Counted from the first letter of the stretch, positions 46,775-57,475 are shown. The stretch: DNA of 64,000 nt from Pseudomonas hormoni (GCF_018502625.1 NZ_CP075566.1:687001-751000); one strand, 5' to 3'. Translations and numbers: made by a program. Notes: a model not told the origin generated them from the sequence alone.

Positions 46775-47282
46775 GGGCTCGGTCTCTCTAATTCTTGGGG
46801 ATGAAACGGGTTGATGCCGCAACGGTCGGGTTGCAGACAAAGGATTCGAATTCAAATGAAACGGGGCGAGATCAGCCGGACAGGGCAGGGCGCGGGGGCA
46901 TGGTGTCGAACCTGTTGTTATTGGTTTTGTGTGGCAAATGGTGCGGGGAATGAACTGGGTGGTTCAATTGGTAAAAGCGGGTTTTGGGCGGTTATCGAAC
47001 GCAAGATTGGTCGAGTGTATGAATATTTGTAAGGGGCTCTTTGCGAGCAGGCCTCGCTCCTACAGTTGACAATGATGAGAATAAGTTATTGGTTTGTTTT
47101 GTATTTATACATAGAAGACTTCAAATCCGTTTTTTGTTTGGTTGACTAACTTTCTAAAGTTTATGTTTTTATGGGTTTTGTCAACCTGTTACATATGACA
47201 GTTGTCCATGTGATTGCACAGGTGTAGGTTTCTTTTGTTGTTGTGCATTTTTGGTTTTATAGATTTTTTATTGGAGATTGCT
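46775..47282. other. Gap between the porin and the AT-rich orphan gene
   Basis: 508 bp with no gene seen. It contains the porin promoter region and PcaR-like box (46965-47000), a single REP (about 47043-47066, GCGAGCAGGCCTCGCTCCTA) and a notably AT-rich stretch from 47080 to 47280 with several TTTTATA-like runs that likely promotes the next gene. Confidence 0.5.
46965..47000. promoter_or_regulatory. PcaR-like operator upstream of the porin gene
   Basis: On the minus strand: GTTCGATAACCG, 12 bp, TTTTACCAATTG. It differs from the pcaK box by one base in the first 15 and keeps the same 12-bp spacing and ATTG end. It lies 191-226 bp upstream of the porin start. Confidence 0.6.
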
Positions 47283-47831
47283 ATGAGTTCAAATAATGGA
47301 TTACGGAGTACTGCTATAGAAGCGCCAGTCCATCATGGAGATGGGCGGATTAGTGTGAACCATGCTGGCAAAGAAGTTTTTCTCAACCCCGTAAGAGGTA
47401 AAGTCATTTGTGAGTATCGTATCGAGCCAGACATGGATACCCCTGGGTCCGAATTCACATTGAGGAAGCTGTTTTTCGGGTGGGGTACGAGTGGTGGGAA
47501 GCCTTGGTTTTGGCTCATCGCTGAGGGGGAAGGAGAGAACGCCGGAACATACGTGCGTGTGCAGGGTACTGGTTTTGAGCCTGACAAAACTTACAAAATC
47601 TCAGACAAAGGTGAAGATGTGGATGTAGTGTTTGATAAGCCAGGGGTTGTGAAATGGCCTCATTCTGTCCCCAAAGGGTTATTGAATATCAGGTTTGTAG
47701 AGAAGGAGCTATTTGAATTTTATTTCGATATGCACTTTCGTAATGATGCTGCGGATAATAAACGGGAGATAAAATTTATCTGCCGCCAAGCTGAGGTAAG
47801 AGGTGATCTGCCGCAGTCGGAGGTTGATTGA
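47283..47831 (+). CDS. AT-rich orphan gene, unknown function
   Basis: 182 residues from ATG 47283 (TTGGAGA upstream). Codon use (many AAA, TTT, GGT, ATA) and base composition differ sharply from neighbours, as does its leader, so it was probably acquired. No signal peptide, membrane helix or known motif. The middle looks like a small beta-rich domain (GGKPWFWLIAEGEGENAGTYVRVQ; GFEPDKTYKISDKGEDVDVVFD). A strong terminator follows. I do not recognise a family. Confidence 0.75.
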   Translation: MSSNNGLRSTAIEAPVHHGDGRISVNHAGKEVFLNPVRGKVICEYRIEPDMDTPGSEFTLRKLFFGWGTSGGKPWFWLIAEGEGENAGTYVRVQGTGFEPDKTYKISDKGEDVDVVFDKPGVVKWPHSVPKGLLNIRFVEKELFEFYFDMHFRNDAADNKREIKFICRQAEVRGDLPQSEVD

Positions 47832-47850
47832 TGAGTGTATTACTTTAAAC

Positions 47851-47892
47851 AACCGCATCATGGATATTTCAGCCCATGATGCGGTTTTTTGT
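47851..47892. terminator. Terminator between the orphan gene and the RND operon
   Basis: AACCGCATCATGG / CCCATGATGCGGTT with T run on the plus strand and AA at the other side: a 12-13-bp stem able to serve the orphan gene and the convergent efflux operon. Confidence 0.92.
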
Positions 47893-47900
47893 ACTAAAAA

Positions 47901-49361
47901 TCAGAACAACTTCAGCTTCGGCGCCTCTTCTTTCAGCGGCTCGACTTTCGCCGTCTGCTCATTCCAGCCACCGCCCAGTGCCTTGTACAGATTCACGGCG
48001 CTGGTCAGTTGCGCCAGGCGGTCGGTGATCAGCGCCTGTTGGGCACTGAACAGCTGACGCTGGGCATCGAGGAAGGTCAGGTTGCTGTCGACGCCGATGC
48101 GATAACGACGCTCGGCCAGACGGTAGTAGTCCTGGTTGGCGGTGACGAAATCACGCTGGGCCTGCAACTGCTCGGTGTAGGTCTGGCGGGCGGCCAGGCC
48201 GTCGGCGACTTCCTGGAAGGCCGTTTGAATGGACTTCTCGTAGTTCGCCACGCCGATGTCTTTCTGGATTTTCGAGTAATCCAGGCTGGCGCGCAGGCTG
48301 CCGGCGTTGAAGATCGGCAGGTTGATTTGCGGCTGGAACAACCAGGTACCCGAACCGCCCTTGAACAGGCCGGACAGGTCCGGGCTCAGGGTGCCGGCGT
48401 TGGCGGTCAGGCTGATACTCGGGAAGAACGCTGCCCGTGCCGCGCCGATGTTGGCGTTGGCCGCTTTCAGGTTGTATTCGGCCTGAAGAATATCCGGACG
48501 ACGTTGCAGCAAGTCCGACGGCAGGCCGGGCGGTACATCGCTCAGCAGGTCGTCCGACAGTGGCTTGGCTTCTTGCAGATTGGCCGGGATGCCGGTGCCG
48601 AGCAGCAGCACCAGGCTGTTTTCATCCTGGGCAACCTGACGCGTGTAGCGAGCCAGTTGTGCGCGGGCGTTTTCCACCGAGGTACGCGACTGCGCCAGAT
48701 CCAGAGCGGAAGCCACACCCACTTCGTTGCTGCGCGAGGTGAGCTTGTAGCTCTCCTCGAACGCACCGAGGGTGTCCTGAGTCAGCTTGCGCAGCTCTTT
48801 GTCAGCCTGCCAGGTCAGGTAGGCATTTGCCACGCTGGCCACCAGGCTGATTTGCGTGCTGCGACGGCCTTCTTCAGTGGCGAAGTACTTCTGCAGCGCT
48901 TCTTCGCTCAGGCTGCGAACCCGACCGAACAGGTCGAGTTCATAGGCGCTGATGCCGACGGTAGCGGAGTAGGAACTGGTGATCCCCGCCTGGCCCGTCT
49001 GCGAAGCATCCGCCGGAACCCGCTGGCGGGTGCCGGTGCCATTGGCTGAAATAGCCGGGTACAGGTCCGCGCGCTGGATGCGGTACTGCGCCGCGAACGC
49101 GTCGATGTTCAGCGCCGCGACACGCAGGTCACGGTTGTTTTCCAGGGCGACCTGGATCAGCTGTTGCAATGCCGGGTCATGGAAAAACTGCTTCCAGCCC
49201 TGTTCGGCGGCGGCCTGGCTCGCCGCCTGGGCCGGCGAATACGCCGGGCCTTGCGGGTATTGCGCTGCCACCGGTGCTTCAGGCTGCTGATAATCGGGTA
49301 TCAGCGAGCAGCCGCTCAGCACGAAGGCCGCGACTGCGATGGAGAGTAGCGACTTGCTCAT
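47901..49361 (-). CDS. ttgC: RND efflux outer membrane factor (OprM/TtgC-type lipoprotein)
   Basis: 486 residues, OEP/TolC family. Lipobox AFVLSGC (Cys18) followed by SLIPDYQQP; two repeated OEP halves, with [29 protein letters not shown] and the second [33 protein letters not shown]. It forms the trimeric channel of the pump. The start overlaps the ttgB stop by 4 bp, so this is the last gene of the adaptor-permease-channel operon. Confidence 0.94.
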   Translation of the reverse strand: MSKSLLSIAVAAFVLSGCSLIPDYQQPEAPVAAQYPQGPAYSPAQAASQAAAEQGWKQFFHDPALQQLIQVALENNRDLRVAALNIDAFAAQYRIQRADLYPAISANGTGTRQRVPADASQTGQAGITSSYSATVGISAYELDLFGRVRSLSEEALQKYFATEEGRRSTQISLVASVANAYLTWQADKELRKLTQDTLGAFEESYKLTSRSNEVGVASALDLAQSRTSVENARAQLARYTRQVAQDENSLVLLLGTGIPANLQEAKPLSDDLLSDVPPGLPSDLLQRRPDILQAEYNLKAANANIGAARAAFFPSISLTANAGTLSPDLSGLFKGGSGTWLFQPQINLPIFNAGSLRASLDYSKIQKDIGVANYEKSIQTAFQEVADGLAARQTYTEQLQAQRDFVTANQDYYRLAERRYRIGVDSNLTFLDAQRQLFSAQQALITDRLAQLTSAVNLYKALGGGWNEQTAKVEPLKEEAPKLKLF

Positions 49362-52300
49362 TGGCCAGCCTCTTTAGAAGGTTCAATAGCGTCGTCCTGA
49401 TCGGCGGTTTTACGCTGACCCATGGCCGACACGGTGACGAAGAACAGTGGGACCCAGAAGATCGCCAGGACCGTGGCGGTGATCATACCGCCAATAACGC
49501 CCGTACCGATCGCATGCTGGCTGCCTGAACCGGCGCCCGTGGAAATCGCCAGGGGTACCACGCCGAGGACGAAGGCGAGCGAAGTCATGATGATCGGTCG
49601 CAGACGCATCCGGCACGCTTCGATCGCCGCTTCGCGCAGGCTGCGCCCTTGCTCATGCAGTTCCTTGGCGAATTCGACGATCAGGATGGCGTTTTTCGCC
49701 GCCAGACCGATGGTTGTCAAGAGGCCCACCTGGAAGTACACGTCGTTAGACAGGCCGCGCAGACTGGTCGCCAGCAGCGCACCGATGATTCCCAAAGGCA
49801 CCACCAACATCACCGCGATCGGAATCGACCAGCTTTCGTACAGCGCTGCCAGACACAGGAACACCATCAGCAACGACAATGCGTACAACGCCGGAGCTTG
49901 CGAGCCCGACAGACGCTCCTCGTACGACAGACCGGTCCAGGAAATACCGACACCCGCCGGCAGTTTCAGGGCGAGGGCTTCGACTTCGGCCATCGCTTCA
50001 CCGGTGGAATAACCCGGCGCAGGGGAGCCGAGGATTTCCACCGCTTCTACGCCGTTGTAACGAGCCAGTTTCGGCGAGCCGTAGATCCACTCACCCTTGG
50101 CGAACGCGGTGAACGGAACCATGGTTCCGGCGCTGTTGCGCACGTACCACTTCTTCAGGTCTTCAGGGCTCATGCGTGCGCCGGGCTGGCCTTGCACGTA
50201 AACCTTCTTCACCCGACCTCGGTCGATGAAGTCGTTCACATAGCTACTGCCCAGGGCAATCGACAGGGTGTTGTTGATGTCGGCGATGGTAATGCCCAGC
50301 GCACTGGCCTTCTCGTCGTCAATTTCCAACTGGTACTGCGGCTCGTCGTTCAGACCGTTCGGGCGCACCTGGGTCAGCACTTTGCTTTGCGCCGCCATGC
50401 CCAGGAACTGGTTACGGGCAGCCATCAGCTTTTCGTGACCGATACCGGCGCGGTCTTGCAGGAACACGTCGAAACCGGTGGCGTTACCCAGTTCCAGTAC
50501 CGCTGGCGGCGCGAACGCAAACACCATGGCGTCACGGAAGGTGAAGAAGTGCTGTTGGGCACGGGCCGCGACTTTGAACACGTTGTTGTCGGCGTTACGT
50601 TCATGCCACGGCCTCATCATGATGAACGCCATACCCGAACTCTGGCCACGGCCGGCGAAGTTGAAGCCGGTCACGGTAAACACCGAGTTCACCGCATCGC
50701 CTTCACCGCCATCCTTGCTGGGACGCAGCAGGTATTCACGCATCTGGTCCACGACCACCTGGGTGCGCTGGGCCGTCGAACCGGCCGGGGTCTGCACCTG
50801 GGCAAACAGTACACCCTGGTCTTCTTCTGGCAGGAACGCCGTTGGAATGCGGGTGAACAGCCAGATCATGCCGACCACGATGATGAGGTACGCCAGCAGG
50901 TACGGCGCCTTGTGCGTGAGCATGTTGCCCACACCTCGCTCGTAGCTGCGTACGCCACGGTCAAAATTGCGGTTGAACCAGCCGAAGAAGCCGCGCTTCG
51001 GTGTGCCGTGCTCGCCTTTCGGAATCGCCTTGAGCATGGTGGCGCAAAGTGCCGGAGTGAAGATCAGTGCGACCATCACGGACAGCGCCATGGCCGAAAC
51101 GATGGTGATCGAGAACTGCTTATAGATCACACCGGTGGAGCCACTGAAGAACGCCATCGGCAGCAGTACCGCTGACAGCACCAGCGCGATACCCACCAGC
51201 GCACCCTGGATCTGCCCCATGGATTTCTTGGTGGCTTCCTTGGGTGACAGGCCTTCTTCACTCATGACCCGTTCGACGTTTTCCACCACCACGATGGCAT
51301 CGTCCACCAGCAAGCCGATGGCCAACACCATACCGAACATGGTCAGGGTGTTGATGCTGAAACCGAATGCCGCAAGGATCCCGAACGTACCGAGCAGTAC
51401 CACCGGCACTGTCATCGTGGTGATGACCGTGGCGCGGAAGTTTTGCAGGAACAGGAACATCACCAGGAACACCAGCACGATCGCTTCGACCAGAGTTTCA
51501 ACCACACCCTTGATCGACTCGGTCACCACGGGCGTGGTGTCGTACGGGAACACCACTTCCATCCCTTGCGGGAAAAACGGCTTGAGGCTGTCGATGGTCT
51601 TGCGCAGGGCTTTCGCGGTGTCGAGGGCGTTGGCGCCGTTGGCCAGTTTCACCGCCAGGCCGGAAGCCGGGGCGCCGTTGAACTGGGCGTTGATGCTGTA
51701 GTTCTCGCCACCCAGACCGACATCGGCGACATCTCTCAAGCGAACCTGGGAGCCGTCCTTGTTGACTTTGAGCAGGATTTTGTTGAATTGCTCAGCGGTC
51801 TGCAGGCGGGTCTTGCCGATGATCGTCGCGTTCAACTGAGTGCCGGGCATGGCCGGCAGGCCGCCGAGCTGGCCGGACGAAACCTGGACGTTTTGCGCGG
51901 CGATGGCGGTTTTGACGTCTATCGGGGTCAGGTTGAAGTTGTTCAACTTGGCCGGGTCGAGCCAGATACGCATGGCGTACTGGGAACCGAACACCTGGAA
52001 GTCGCCCACGCCGGCTGTCCGCGAGATCGGATCCTGCATGTTGGAAACAATGTAGTTGGACAGGTCGTCCTTGGTCATGCTGCCGTCACGCGAGACCACG
52101 CCGATCACCAGCAGGAAGTTCTTCACGGCCTTGGTGACGCGGATACCTTGCTGCTGTACTTCTTGCGGCAGCAGCGGGGTGGCCAGGTTCAGTTTGTTCT
52201 GAACCTGAACCTGCGCGGTATCGGAGTTGGTGCCTTGCTCGAAGGTCGCGGTGATCGTCATGGTGCCGTCGGAGTTACTTTCCGAAGACACATAACGCAG

Positions 52301-52522
52301 GTTGTCGATACCGTTGAGCTGCTGTTCGATCACCTGTACCACGGTGTCTTGCACGGTTTGCGCGGAAGCGCCCGGGTAGGCCACGGAAATGGCGATCGCC
52401 GGAGGCGCAATGCTCGGGTACTGGTTGATCGGCAACTTGAGGATCGATAGAGCCCCGACCAGCATGATCACCAGGGCAATTACCCAGGCGAAAATCGGAC
52501 GGTCGATAAAAAATTTCGACAT
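49358..52522 (-). CDS. ttgB: RND multidrug efflux permease (MexB/TtgB-type)
   Basis: 1054 residues, HAE1 family, 12 helices with two large periplasmic domains. N-terminus [41 protein letters not shown] is typical. Proton-relay aspartates are in [21 protein letters not shown]; the segment [31 protein letters not shown] occurs near the C-terminus ([30 protein letters not shown]). It pumps drugs, solvents or dyes by H+ antiport. Three bases separate it from ttgA. Confidence 0.96.
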   Translation of the reverse strand: MSKFFIDRPIFAWVIALVIMLVGALSILKLPINQYPSIAPPAIAISVAYPGASAQTVQDTVVQVIEQQLNGIDNLRYVSSESNSDGTMTITATFEQGTNSDTAQVQVQNKLNLATPLLPQEVQQQGIRVTKAVKNFLLVIGVVSRDGSMTKDDLSNYIVSNMQDPISRTAGVGDFQVFGSQYAMRIWLDPAKLNNFNLTPIDVKTAIAAQNVQVSSGQLGGLPAMPGTQLNATIIGKTRLQTAEQFNKILLKVNKDGSQVRLRDVADVGLGGENYSINAQFNGAPASGLAVKLANGANALDTAKALRKTIDSLKPFFPQGMEVVFPYDTTPVVTESIKGVVETLVEAIVLVFLVMFLFLQNFRATVITTMTVPVVLLGTFGILAAFGFSINTLTMFGMVLAIGLLVDDAIVVVENVERVMSEEGLSPKEATKKSMGQIQGALVGIALVLSAVLLPMAFFSGSTGVIYKQFSITIVSAMALSVMVALIFTPALCATMLKAIPKGEHGTPKRGFFGWFNRNFDRGVRSYERGVGNMLTHKAPYLLAYLIIVVGMIWLFTRIPTAFLPEEDQGVLFAQVQTPAGSTAQRTQVVVDQMREYLLRPSKDGGEGDAVNSVFTVTGFNFAGRGQSSGMAFIMMRPWHERNADNNVFKVAARAQQHFFTFRDAMVFAFAPPAVLELGNATGFDVFLQDRAGIGHEKLMAARNQFLGMAAQSKVLTQVRPNGLNDEPQYQLEIDDEKASALGITIADINNTLSIALGSSYVNDFIDRGRVKKVYVQGQPGARMSPEDLKKWYVRNSAGTMVPFTAFAKGEWIYGSPKLARYNGVEAVEILGSPAPGYSTGEAMAEVEALALKLPAGVGISWTGLSYEERLSGSQAPALYALSLLMVFLCLAALYESWSIPIAVMLVVPLGIIGALLATSLRGLSNDVYFQVGLLTTIGLAAKNAILIVEFAKELHEQGRSLREAAIEACRMRLRPIIMTSLAFVLGVVPLAISTGAGSGSQHAIGTGVIGGMITATVLAIFWVPLFFVTVSAMGQRKTADQDDAIEPSKEAGQ

Positions 52523-52525
52523 GGT

Positions 52526-53683
52526 TTACTCCCCTTTGCCGCTGGAAGCCTTGTTAGCTGCCTGTGCGGGGGCCGGGTTCTTTGCGCCAACGTTAGTCGC
52601 CTCAGTGGCCTTGACTTCAATGCCAGGTTTGACGAATTGCAGTCCTTCGGTGATCAGGCGATCGCCGGCCTTCAGGCCGTCTTCGATCAGCCATTGGCTG
52701 CCGACAGTGCGGCTGGCCTTGAGCTGACGCAGCTCGACCTTGTTGTCCGGACCGACGACCAGCGCGGTCGGAGTGCCTTTGAGGTCGCGGGTCACGCCTT
52801 GTTGCGGTGCCAGGATTGCGGCGGCGTTGACACCGGCCTGAAGCTGGGCGTGAACGAACATGCCAGGCAGCAGGGTGTGATCCGGGTTCGGGAACACCGC
52901 ACGCAAGGTCACGGAGCCGGTGGTCTGGTCAACCGAGACTTCGGAGAACTCGAGCTTGCCGTCCAGCTTGTACTGGCTGCCGTCTTCGAGGGTCAGCTTG
53001 ACCGCGGCCGAGTTGTCGCCGGCCTTTTGCAGGCGACCGCTTTCCAGTTCGCGGCGCAGTTCAAGCAGCTCCACGGAAGACTGGGTGACGTCGACGTAGA
53101 TCGGGTCGAGTTGCTGAATCACCGCCATGGCATCGGCCTGGCCACTGGTGACCAGTGCGCCTTCGGTCACGCTGGAACGGCCAATACGACCGGAGAGTGG
53201 CGCGTAGACCTTGGTGTAGCGCACATTAATCTGGGCGCTCTGCAGGGCGGCTTCCGATTGCAAGCGGTTGGCCAGGGCGGTGTCGTATTCCTGACGGCTG
53301 ACTGCCTGTTCGCTGACCAATTGTTTGTAGCGATCGGAGATCGATTTGGTCTGCTGCAGATTGGCTTCGGCGCTTTTCAGCGTGGCTTCATAAACCGCCG
53401 GATCGATCTGATACAGCTGCTGGCCGGCCTTGACGTCGCCGCCTTCCTTGAACAGACGCTTGAGAATGATGCCGTTGACCTGAGGGCGAACTTCGGCGAT
53501 GCGATAGGCGCTGGTGCGGCCTGGCAGTTCGGACGTCAGGGTGAAGGCTTGAGGTTGCAGGGTTACAACGCCGACCTGAGGAGGTGGCGGGGCCGGCGGC
53601 GCTTCTTCCTTTTTGCATCCGCTGAGCAGCGATGCCAAGGCGACGGCAGTGACCAGAGCGGTAACAGCTGGCTTGAATTGCAT
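52526..53683 (-). CDS. ttgA: RND efflux periplasmic adaptor (MexA/TtgA-type)
   Basis: 385 residues from ATG 53683. Lipobox SLLSGC (Cys23), then KKEEAPPAPPPPQVGVVTLQ; lipoyl and hairpin region (RTSAYRIAEVRPQVNGIILKRLFKEGGDVKAGQQLYQIDPAVYEATLKSAEANLQQTKS). It links the permease to the outer channel. First gene of the operon. The operator region (53763-53812) separates it from the divergent TetR gene. Confidence 0.94.
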   Translation of the reverse strand: MQFKPAVTALVTAVALASLLSGCKKEEAPPAPPPPQVGVVTLQPQAFTLTSELPGRTSAYRIAEVRPQVNGIILKRLFKEGGDVKAGQQLYQIDPAVYEATLKSAEANLQQTKSISDRYKQLVSEQAVSRQEYDTALANRLQSEAALQSAQINVRYTKVYAPLSGRIGRSSVTEGALVTSGQADAMAVIQQLDPIYVDVTQSSVELLELRRELESGRLQKAGDNSAAVKLTLEDGSQYKLDGKLEFSEVSVDQTTGSVTLRAVFPNPDHTLLPGMFVHAQLQAGVNAAAILAPQQGVTRDLKGTPTALVVGPDNKVELRQLKASRTVGSQWLIEDGLKAGDRLITEGLQFVKPGIEVKATEATNVGAKNPAPAQAANKASSGKGE

Positions 53684-53762
53684 GAAAATCCTCGGGTCAG
53701 GCGCGCAGATTGCGCACAAGAAATGTGGAAGGGTAAAAAATGTGCGCTGAGTGGATAAGTAG

Positions 53763-53812
53763 CTTGCTAAGGAATATACTTACGTTCATGGTTGTTTGTA
53801 AATACCTTGGCT
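53763..53812. promoter_or_regulatory. TtgR-like operator of the efflux operon
   Basis: Minus strand: TATTTACAAACAACCATGAA, then CGTAAGTATATTCCTTAGCA. From memory this is nearly identical to the TtgR operator of P. putida, with one or two base differences. It overlaps the expected promoter of the pump operon, 80-130 bp before ttgA. Confidence 0.8.
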
Positions 53813-53949
53813 GCGTACCCACACTGTTACGAAAGCCGTTTCAAAGGTTCGAATTGTAGGCCTGGGACGATACCCAAGAACGTTCGCCCCACTTTTATTC
53901 AGCGCCTGTTCAGGCATCGCTGAAGCACCCTGATTGAGGTTGTACTGCC

Positions 53950-54582
53950 ATGGTCCGTCGTACCAAAGAGGAAGCTCAAGAAACCCGTAGCCAGATACTC
54001 GAAGCGGCAGAGAAAGCCTTTTACGAACGGGGCGTAGCGCGCACGACACTGGCGGACATCGCGACCCTGGCTGGCGTTACCCGCGGGGCCATCTACTGGC
54101 ATTTCAGTAACAAGGCGGATCTGGTGCAGGCCATGCTCGATACCTTGCATGAACCGCTGGATGAAATGGCCAAGGCCAGTGAAAGCGAAGATGAACTCGA
54201 CCCGTTGGGTTGCATGCGCAAGCTGCTGATTCATTTGTTTCATCAAGTTGCCCTGGACCCGAAAACCCGCCGCATCAATGAGATTTTGTTTCATAAGTGC
54301 GAATTCACCGATGAAATGTGCGATCTGCGCCAACAGCGCAGGGAGGCCAGCCTCGATTGCAAAGTGCGCATCGGCCTGGCGCTGAGTAATGCGGTGAGTC
54401 GGGGGCAGTTGCCGGACAATCTCGACACCGCCCGCGCGGCCATCAGCCTGCATGCCTACATCGATGGCATTTTGTATCAGTGGCTATTGGCGCCCGACAG
54501 TTTTCAACTGCACACCGAAGCCGAGCGATGGGTCGATACAGGGTTGGAGATGCTGCGTTTCAGTCCCAGCCTGCGCAAATGA
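53950..54582 (+). CDS. ttgR: TetR-family repressor of the efflux pump (TtgR/EmhR-type)
   Basis: 210 residues. N-terminal TetR HTH ([42 protein letters not shown]) and a TtgR/AcrR-like C-terminal ligand domain (TAFMD...[26 protein letters not shown]). Divergent from ttgABC, with a TtgR-like operator between them, so repression that is released by the pump's own substrates is the likely logic. P. fluorescens orthologues are called EmhR. Confidence 0.92.
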   Translation: MVRRTKEEAQETRSQILEAAEKAFYERGVARTTLADIATLAGVTRGAIYWHFSNKADLVQAMLDTLHEPLDEMAKASESEDELDPLGCMRKLLIHLFHQVALDPKTRRINEILFHKCEFTDEMCDLRQQRREASLDCKVRIGLALSNAVSRGQLPDNLDTARAAISLHAYIDGILYQWLLAPDSFQLHTEAERWVDTGLEMLRFSPSLRK

Positions 54583-54819
54583 AACAAAATGCGTAAATGG
54601 ATCCGCTTGTGTCAACCGTTGAAGCCATAGATGAACGGTTCTTCACGCGCTCTACGGCAGTGGGGTGCTTTTATATACGCCCGTTCGCTTGGTTGACAGG
54701 TCGCAAGCTCAGTATTTTGTAGGAATTTTGTGTCTAGTCTGTGAGCAAGTGTGAGTGCTGGGCATCAGACCAGCTCCCACAAACGATGGTGTTAAACCCC
54801 AGACTTTGTTTCAGGTAAT
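54583..54819. other. Intergenic region after the TetR gene
   Basis: No gene seen. A hairpin AACCGTT...AACGGTT (54614-54640) may end the repressor transcript. A lone REP half (AGCTCCCACA, ~54771) follows. Confidence 0.4.
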
Positions 54820-54853
54820 AAAAAGCCCCGGCTCTTTCGAGTCGGGGCTTTTG
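54820..54853. terminator. Terminator of the xenobiotic reductase operon
   Basis: AAAAAGCCCCG.CTC-tttc-GAG.CGGGGCTTTT, bidirectional shape, 17 bp beyond the reductase stop. Confidence 0.92.
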
Positions 54854-54870
54854 CGTTTCAAGAAGAGTGC

Positions 54871-55920
54871 TTACAGCACCGGGTAGTCGATGTAACCCAC
54901 CGGGCCCTTGGAATAAAACAATTCCGGACGTGCCTCGTTCAGCGGCGCATCAGCCTTCAAACGTGCCGGCAAGTCCGGGTTGGCAATGAACGGCACGCCG
55001 AAGGCGACCGCATCAGCCTTGCCGCTGGCCAGCCAGGCGTTGGCGCTGTCCTTGGTGAACCGCTCGTTGATGATGTACGGGCCGCCGAATGCTTCTTTGA
55101 GTTGTGGACCGAGGCTGTCGCCCTCTTCTTTCTCACGGGAGCAGATGAAAGCGATGCCACGTTTGCCCAGTTCGCGAGCGACGTAGGTGAAGGTTTCGGC
55201 CAGGTTGTCGTCGCCCATGTCATGGGAGTCGGCGCGTGGTGCCAGGTGCACGCCAACGCGGCCAGCACCCCAGACTTCGATCGCCGCGTCAGTCACTTCC
55301 AGCAACAGGCGAGCACGGTTTTCCAGGGAGCCGCCGTAGTGGTCGGTGCGCTGGTTGGTGCTGCTTTGCAGGAACTGGTCGAGCAGGTAACCGTTGGCGC
55401 CGTGGATTTCCACGCCGTCAAAACCGGCCGCCTTGGCGTTTTCTGCACCGGTGCGATAGGCGTCGACGATGTCGGCGATTTCAGCGGTTTCCAGCGCACG
55501 CGGCGTTGGGTAGTCGGCCAGTGGGCGAACCAGGCTGACGTGACCTTTTGGCTGGATGGCGCTCGGTGCGACCGGTGCTTCACCGTTCAGGTACGACTCG
55601 TGGGACACCCGCCCAACGTGCCACAGCTGCAGGAAGATCTTGCCGCCCGCGCCGTGGATCGCTTTGGTGATGTTGGCCCAGCCACGCACCTGGTCGTTGG
55701 ACCAGATACCCGGGGTGTCCGGGTAGCCGACGCCCATCGGCGTGACCGAAGTGGCTTCGCTGAGGATCAGGCCGGCCGAGGCACGTTGTACGTAATATTC
55801 GGCCATCAGCGCGTTCGGCACACGGCCTTCGTCGGCGCGGCAGCGGGTCAACGGCGCCATGATGATGCGGTTGGCCAACTCGAGGTCGCCCAGTTTGATC
55901 GGATCGAAAATAGTCGTCAT
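54871..55920 (-). CDS. xenB: Old Yellow Enzyme-family alkene/nitro reductase (XenB/NemA-type)
   Basis: 349 residues, FMN enzyme using NAD(P)H to reduce activated alkenes, N-ethylmaleimide, nitroesters or nitroaromatics. Seen: FMN-contact PLTRCRAD (T25), active-site H173 and N176 in EIHGANGYLLDQFLQ, and C-terminal PFIANPDLPARL. Part of an arsR-MFS-xenB operon: 22 bp after the MFS gene. The pair of a transporter and OYE under one regulator suggests defence against electrophiles. Confidence 0.93.
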   Translation of the reverse strand: MTTIFDPIKLGDLELANRIIMAPLTRCRADEGRVPNALMAEYYVQRASAGLILSEATSVTPMGVGYPDTPGIWSNDQVRGWANITKAIHGAGGKIFLQLWHVGRVSHESYLNGEAPVAPSAIQPKGHVSLVRPLADYPTPRALETAEIADIVDAYRTGAENAKAAGFDGVEIHGANGYLLDQFLQSSTNQRTDHYGGSLENRARLLLEVTDAAIEVWGAGRVGVHLAPRADSHDMGDDNLAETFTYVARELGKRGIAFICSREKEEGDSLGPQLKEAFGGPYIINERFTKDSANAWLASGKADAVAFGVPFIANPDLPARLKADAPLNEARPELFYSKGPVGYIDYPVL

Positions 55921-55942
55921 TTAATACAACCCTCGTGAGGTT

Positions 55943-57109
55943 TCAGTTGGTAGCAGGGGCCAGTTCGGGATTACCGCTCTGACGGAAAGTAATCAGGGTC
56001 ACCAGCAGGGCGAGTACCGCCAGTGCGGCGGCCGCGAGTGGCACGCCGGTCAGGCCGTAGCCGTGGGCGATGACGCTGCCGCCGACCCAGGCGCCGAGTG
56101 CGTTGCCGACGTTGAACGCGCCGATGTTCAGGGTCGACACCAGGTTCGGTGCCGCCTTGCCGTAGGTCACCACGTTCACTTGCAGGGCAGGCACGGCGGC
56201 GAAGCACGCGGTGGCCCAGAGGAACAGGGTGATTTCAGTCGGAATCAACGCAACGCTGGTCCAGGTCAACACGGTGGAGACCACCGCCATGCTGATAAAC
56301 ACGCCGATCAGCGTCGCTGCCAGGCCTTTGTCAGCCAGTTTGCCGCCGATGATGTTGCCGACGGTCAGGCCCAGGCCGATGAGCATCAGGGTCCAGGTCA
56401 CGCCGCGTGGCGAAACACCGGTCACTTCGCCCAACAGCGGTGCGACATAGGTGAACAAGGTGAAGACCGACGCCGCGAACAATGCCGTCATGCTCAACGA
56501 CAGCCAGATGCCGGCACCTTTGAGGGCACGCAGTTCGGCGCGCATGTCGAGTTTTTCTTCGTCGCGCTTGGCGGGCAGGAAGCGGATCAGGCCGATCAGG
56601 GCGATCACACCGATCACGGTCACGGCCCAGAAGGTCGAGCGCCAGCCGGCTTGTTGACCTAGCGCGGTGCCCAGCGGTACGCCGAGGACGTTGGCCAGGG
56701 TCAGGCCGGTGAACATCAGGGCCACGGCCGAAGCGCGTTTGTTCGCCGGGACCAGGCCTGCCGCTACCACCGAGCCGATGCCGAAGAAGGCGCCGTGGCA
56801 GAGTGCAGTCACCACCCGGGCAAACATCAGCACGTTGTAGTCACTGGCCACTGCACACAGCAGATTGCCGATGATGAAGATGCCCATCAACGCCACCAGT
56901 GCGGCCTTGCGTGGCAGCTTCGCGGTGGCCAGTGCCATGAACGGCGCACCAATGGCCACGCCGAGGGCGTAACCGGTCACCAGCCAGCCGGCGCCGGGGA
57001 TCGACACGCCGAGGTCGGCCGCCACATCGGGCAACAGGCCCATGATGACGAACTCGGTCGTGCCGATGGCGAAGGCGCTCAAGGCCAGAATGAGGAGCGA
57101 GAGGGGCAT
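55943..57109 (-). CDS. MFS transporter (DHA1/AraJ-like)
   Basis: 388 residues, 12 helices. N-terminus MPLSLLILALSAFAIGTTEFVIMGLLPDVAADLGVSIPGAGWL, the characteristic start of AraJ/YdhP-type proton-driven exporters, and RVVTALCHGAFFGIGSVVAAGL. Substrate unknown. Middle gene of an arsR-MFS-OYE operon. Confidence 0.9.
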   Translation of the reverse strand: MPLSLLILALSAFAIGTTEFVIMGLLPDVAADLGVSIPGAGWLVTGYALGVAIGAPFMALATAKLPRKAALVALMGIFIIGNLLCAVASDYNVLMFARVVTALCHGAFFGIGSVVAAGLVPANKRASAVALMFTGLTLANVLGVPLGTALGQQAGWRSTFWAVTVIGVIALIGLIRFLPAKRDEEKLDMRAELRALKGAGIWLSLSMTALFAASVFTLFTYVAPLLGEVTGVSPRGVTWTLMLIGLGLTVGNIIGGKLADKGLAATLIGVFISMAVVSTVLTWTSVALIPTEITLFLWATACFAAVPALQVNVVTYGKAAPNLVSTLNIGAFNVGNALGAWVGGSVIAHGYGLTGVPLAAAALAVLALLVTLITFRQSGNPELAPATN

Positions 57110-57143
57110 GTGTGATTCCTTATCGGCGGACTGACGTAAAGGG

Positions 57144-57446
57144 TCAGAGCTCTTTGCTGAAGGTGCTGAGGAATGCCTGGATGGTTTCCTCGTTGCGTTT
57201 GAAAAAGTGCCACTGGCCGACTTTGCGGCTGCTGATCAGGCCGGCGCGTTGCAGGGTCGCCAGGTGAGCGGACACCGTAGACTGCGACAAGCCGCAGCGT
57301 TGATCGATCTGACCGGCGCAGACACCGTGTTCATTGCTGTGAGACTGGTCGGGAAATTCGACGTCCGGGTTTTTGAGCCAGTGCAGGATTTCTCGCCGTA
57401 CCGGGTGTGCCAGGGCTTTTATTATTTCGTCGAGGTCGAGGTTCAT
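57144..57446 (-). CDS. ArsR-family transcriptional regulator
   Basis: 100 residues from ATG 57446. Winged HTH: ALAHPVRREILHWLK, CGLSQSTVSAHLATLQRAGLISSRKVGQWHFFKRNE. No arsenic/zinc site is evident. Two cysteines seven residues apart (VCAGQIDQRC) sit just before the recognition helix and could sense electrophiles or redox state. First gene of the operon with the MFS and OYE genes; divergent from acpH. An inverted repeat upstream is a likely operator. Confidence 0.9.
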   Translation of the reverse strand: MNLDLDEIIKALAHPVRREILHWLKNPDVEFPDQSHSNEHGVCAGQIDQRCGLSQSTVSAHLATLQRAGLISSRKVGQWHFFKRNEETIQAFLSTFSKEL

Positions 57447-57475
57447 GGTGTGGGGGCTCGTGATGTGAATAACGC

